Origin: an archaeon
Lineage (GTDB): Archaea > Hydrothermarchaeota > Hydrothermarchaeia > Hydrothermarchaeales > JALUUU01
Length of the DNA stretch: 7,199 nt
NCBI GenBank assembly: GCA_027021185.1
Contig: JALUUU010000207.1
Coordinates: 1 to 7,199 of the forward strand
Direction of reading: 5' to 3'
Positions 5,288 to 7,199 of the stretch are shown one piece after another; the first letter of the stretch is position 1, and the number at the start of each line of letters is the position of its first letter. Under the pieces are notes generated by a model. That model saw nothing but the letters and a program-made list of their open reading frames with translations. It searched no databases and was not told the DNA's origin. The position numbers were made by a program, and so were the translations under genes.

Positions 5288-7141
5288 TTAAGCCACCCCC
5301 GTTAGAAGTATCACCGCCATTAGAGCCACGCCAAAGGGTGTGAATACCTTTGACAGCCTTTCCTCACCCAGCCTGTCTGTGAAGTAGTACGCACCTATCG
5401 AAGGCTTCATAGGCTCTCCACAAGTGTATTCGTACACCCTGTCCACACCCATCCATTTGTAGAAGTATGCGGCTAAGGGCAGGAGGACTATTAATGTGAA
5501 TATCGCTACGAGCTGCCACGGCTCCATCCTGTCTGCATTAAGGACAACGCCGAATCCAGTCCCCCCTATCCCCGCCCCGAGAAGGGTTGTGTGGGTAAGG
5601 CTTTCCACGGCTTTTTCTACGATGGTATCCACGAAAAAGGCATACATAATCGTTAATCCCCCAAGGATAGCCACAAATGTCCCTGTGGAAATTGTGTAAA
5701 CTGAAGACAGCTTCTCTAAGCTGGGGATAAATCCTCTTCTCACGAGAACTCTGCTCACAATTTTCATATAGACCATTATACCGATGCCGCTTCCTATAAC
5801 CAAGGCCGCGAGGGGGATATACTGTTTGGAGATCACTAAAGCCTGGATAACCAGCCATTTACCTAGGAATATGCCAAATGGGGGGAATGCCATAGAGACC
5901 GCTCCGAAGGTTATTATTCCCGCCGTTATGGGGCCTTTTTTCACCAGCCCTAGCAGGTCTTCTATAGTTTTTGCTCCGAATTCTTTTTCAGCTATCCCCG
6001 CCCCTAGGAAGAGCAGACCCTTAGATAACGCGTGAAAAGCTAGGAGGGTAACGCCGGCCATGATTGCCAGAGGCGTGCCCACGCCTCCACAGATGATCAT
6101 CCCTCCCAGAGTAGCAATGGTGGAATACGCCAGCAGCCGCTTAAATTTCCTCTGGGATAGGGCCATCGTCAGGGCAACCGTGAAGGTTATTGCCCCTGCC
6201 AGAGCAACTACCCCTCCTAGGGCGGTTCCTGAGATAATCGGAGAAATCCTGAGAATCAGATAAGGCCCTATCTTGACCATGGTGCTGGAATGGAGCAGGG
6301 CACTTACGGGAGTAGGGGCAACCATTGCTCCCAGTAGCCATCCCTGAAAAGGCAGCTGAGCGCTCTTCACCATGGCCCCCAGAACAAGGAAGGCTATGGG
6401 TAAAAGAGCTTTTTCCTTGATAAGCTCGGTGAGGAACAATGTGCCGTAGAAATGAGCCGAAAATATCACGGCCATTAACACAGCCAGACCCCCCAGCTGA
6501 TTCATCCATAAAGCCTGCAGTGAGTTGGCGATGCTCTCCTCATCCCCACGGTATTTGATTAGATAATACGAGGCGAATGTGGTTAGTTCATAGAAAAGAA
6601 ATATCCATTCCATATTGTTGGAGAACACGAGGGCATTCATGGCCCCGAGGAATAGGAACATAACCCCCAGGAACCTGTTTTCTCTTCCCAGGTCCTCCCC
6701 TGTCTCCATGTACCGGATAGAATATGCAACTATTACAGATCCCACTACTCCGGTAACGAGAACCATTAGAGATGAAAGGCCATCCACGACAATGGTCGGG
6801 GCCTTGCCCTGTACATGAACTGTCTTTATAAAAGCCGTCATCAAGGCGGCCTGGGCTATAGTTAGATAGATGACTAATCTGCTGCGAAAAACAACGCCTT
6901 GATACAGAAAATATGCAAAGAGGAGGTAATCTCCTGCCAGAATCAGAGGATATAAGTCTTCACGGATAAATAGTATCATCGGAGACTTAATCCAGAGGGC
7001 TATTGAAAGGGAGATCAGCGTTAACGTTCCGACGTATGTAACAACTTTTCTCACAGGGTGAGATGATGAAACAGTGGCTAAGAGGGCGAAGAAAAGAGGA
7101 GCCAAAATCAGCGCCGCTGGCAGCCCTTCATAGCCTACCAC
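5288..7141 (-). CDS. echA: Ech hydrogenase pump subunit EchA, NuoL/Mrp antiporter-like
   Basis: This 617-residue polytopic membrane protein is the ion-translocating subunit, homologous to NuoL/M/N and MrpA/D. Charged residues used in proton transfer by the family can be seen inside helices: E185 (IFLFYELTTFASYYLI), K259 (GAMVKSAQLPFQGWL), H284 and K290 (LLHSSTMVKIG), H370 and K374 (AFHALSKGLLFLG) and K428 (FGIFLGKWL). Residues about 140-440 form the antiporter core (proton_antipo_M type). The N-terminal about 110 residues are further helices. The C-terminal segment (about 566-590, VDRVYEYTCGEPMKPSIGAY) is like the ends of EchA/HyfB-type subunits. There is no long lateral helix as in NuoL. The start is GTG at 7141 with AGGAG about 10 nt upstream. 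It is the first gene of the operon visible here; the 58 nt before it have stops in all three frames. Whether H+ or Na+ is pumped cannot be told from sequence alone. Confidence 0.94.
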   Translation of the reverse strand: MVGYEGLPAALILAPLFFALLATVSSSHPVRKVVTYVGTLTLISLSIALWIKSPMILFIREDLYPLILAGDYLLFAYFLYQGVVFRSRLVIYLTIAQAALMTAFIKTVHVQGKAPTIVVDGLSSLMVLVTGVVGSVIVAYSIRYMETGEDLGRENRFLGVMFLFLGAMNALVFSNNMEWIFLFYELTTFASYYLIKYRGDEESIANSLQALWMNQLGGLAVLMAVIFSAHFYGTLFLTELIKEKALLPIAFLVLGAMVKSAQLPFQGWLLGAMVAPTPVSALLHSSTMVKIGPYLILRISPIISGTALGGVVALAGAITFTVALTMALSQRKFKRLLAYSTIATLGGMIICGGVGTPLAIMAGVTLLAFHALSKGLLFLGAGIAEKEFGAKTIEDLLGLVKKGPITAGIITFGAVSMAFPPFGIFLGKWLVIQALVISKQYIPLAALVIGSGIGIMVYMKIVSRVLVRRGFIPSLEKLSSVYTISTGTFVAILGGLTIMYAFFVDTIVEKAVESLTHTTLLGAGIGGTGFGVVLNADRMEPWQLVAIFTLIVLLPLAAYFYKWMGVDRVYEYTCGEPMKPSIGAYYFTDRLGEERLSKVFTPFGVALMAVILLTGVA

Positions 7142-7199
7142 TCATACAACACTCCTATCTTGCCGGATGCCTCTTTCTTTGTTCTCCTAACTACCTATG
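7142..7199 (-). promoter_or_regulatory. Leader upstream of echA
   Basis: All three minus-strand frames have stop codons within 7187-7197, so no upstream gene runs directly into echA at this point. The stretch carries AGGAG (SD-like) about 10 nt before the GTG at 7141. I see no convincing TATA box in these 58 nt, so the promoter probably lies beyond the window edge, or echA follows another gene. Confidence 0.4.

Larger units (their letters stand above)
1176..7141 (-). other. Ech-type energy-converting [NiFe]-hydrogenase operon with a cytochrome b / small membrane protein tail
   Basis: Eight genes in a row on the minus strand read echA-B-C-D-E-F, cytochrome b-like, small membrane protein. The order and protein sizes (617, 275, 173, about 123, 371 and 138 residues) match the canonical six-subunit Ech hydrogenase as I know it from Methanosarcina. 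Junctions are tight: 6 nt (A/B), 16 nt (B/C), 44 nt or a 4-nt GTGA overlap (C/D, depending on start), a 4-nt ATGA overlap (D/E), 6 nt (E/F), 71 nt (F/cytochrome b) and an 8-nt overlap (cytochrome b/small protein). No terminator-like structure is obvious inside, so one polycistronic mRNA is the simplest reading. No hydrogenase maturation (hyp) genes are in the window. The last two genes are not part of textbook Ech. Confidence 0.85.

Noticed and set aside
5538..5858. 106-codon minus-strand frame within echA (and a similar one at 6141-6509)
   Set aside because: They are out-of-phase shadows of the echA coding sequence; their composition is not protein-like and echA is intact across both.
2388..7141. 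Reading the cluster as respiratory complex I or a formate hydrogenlyase
   Set aside because: The large subunit keeps all four Ni-binding cysteines, which complex I lacks. There is only one antiporter-like subunit, no formate dehydrogenase and no HycE-type fused NuoC-NuoD, so the six-gene Ech order fits best.
7139..7194. Short frame ending in VLYEW before echA, as the tail of an upstream gene
   Set aside because: The same frame has a TAG at 7197-7195, so only about 18 codons are open and none is a plausible start with an SD.

Overview
The window carries one long leftward (minus-strand) operon for a membrane-bound, energy-converting [NiFe]-hydrogenase of the Ech type (group 4). Downstream of it, on the same strand, is a sensor-protein gene cut by the left window edge. 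The organism is most likely an anaerobic archaeon. Reasons are the Ech gene order echABCDEF, heavy use of AGA/AGG arginine and ATA isoleucine codons, strong GGAGGTG-type Shine-Dalgarno (SD) sites, several TTG/GTG starts, and an archaeal-looking TATA element before the sensor gene. A deep-branching anaerobic bacterium is not excluded, and I do not name a genus.

Layout, in the direction of transcription (right to left): 7199-7142 is a short leader with stops in all frames. 7141-5288 is EchA, the antiporter-like pump subunit. 5281-4454 is EchB, the NuoH-like membrane anchor. 4437-3916 is EchC, the NuoB-like [4Fe-4S] small subunit. 3871-3500 is EchD, NuoC-like (the frame is also open to a GTG at 3919). 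3503-2388 is EchE, the NiFe large subunit with all Ni-binding cysteines. 2381-1965 is EchF, a 2x[4Fe-4S] ferredoxin subunit. 1893-1330 is a three-helix cytochrome b-like protein. 1337-1176 is a 53-residue single-helix membrane protein. Genes overlap or lie at most 16 nt apart through echF; the gap before the cytochrome b gene is 71 nt. 1175-991 is the intergenic region. 990-1 is an all-helical sensor domain plus coiled coil plus GAF domain, with its C-terminal end outside the window.

How they fit together: EchC, D, E and F form the cytoplasmic arm that moves electrons between ferredoxin and the NiFe site (2H+ + 2e- to H2). EchA and EchB couple this to proton or sodium translocation. The unusual part is the two-gene tail. 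A cytochrome b of the formate-dehydrogenase-gamma/b6-like type, lacking the family's usual first helix, and a tiny membrane protein are both coupled to the ech genes. This suggests an Ech variant with a heme-containing membrane module that might exchange electrons with a quinone/phenazine pool or another membrane oxidoreductase. That function is inference; the gene order and motifs are directly visible.
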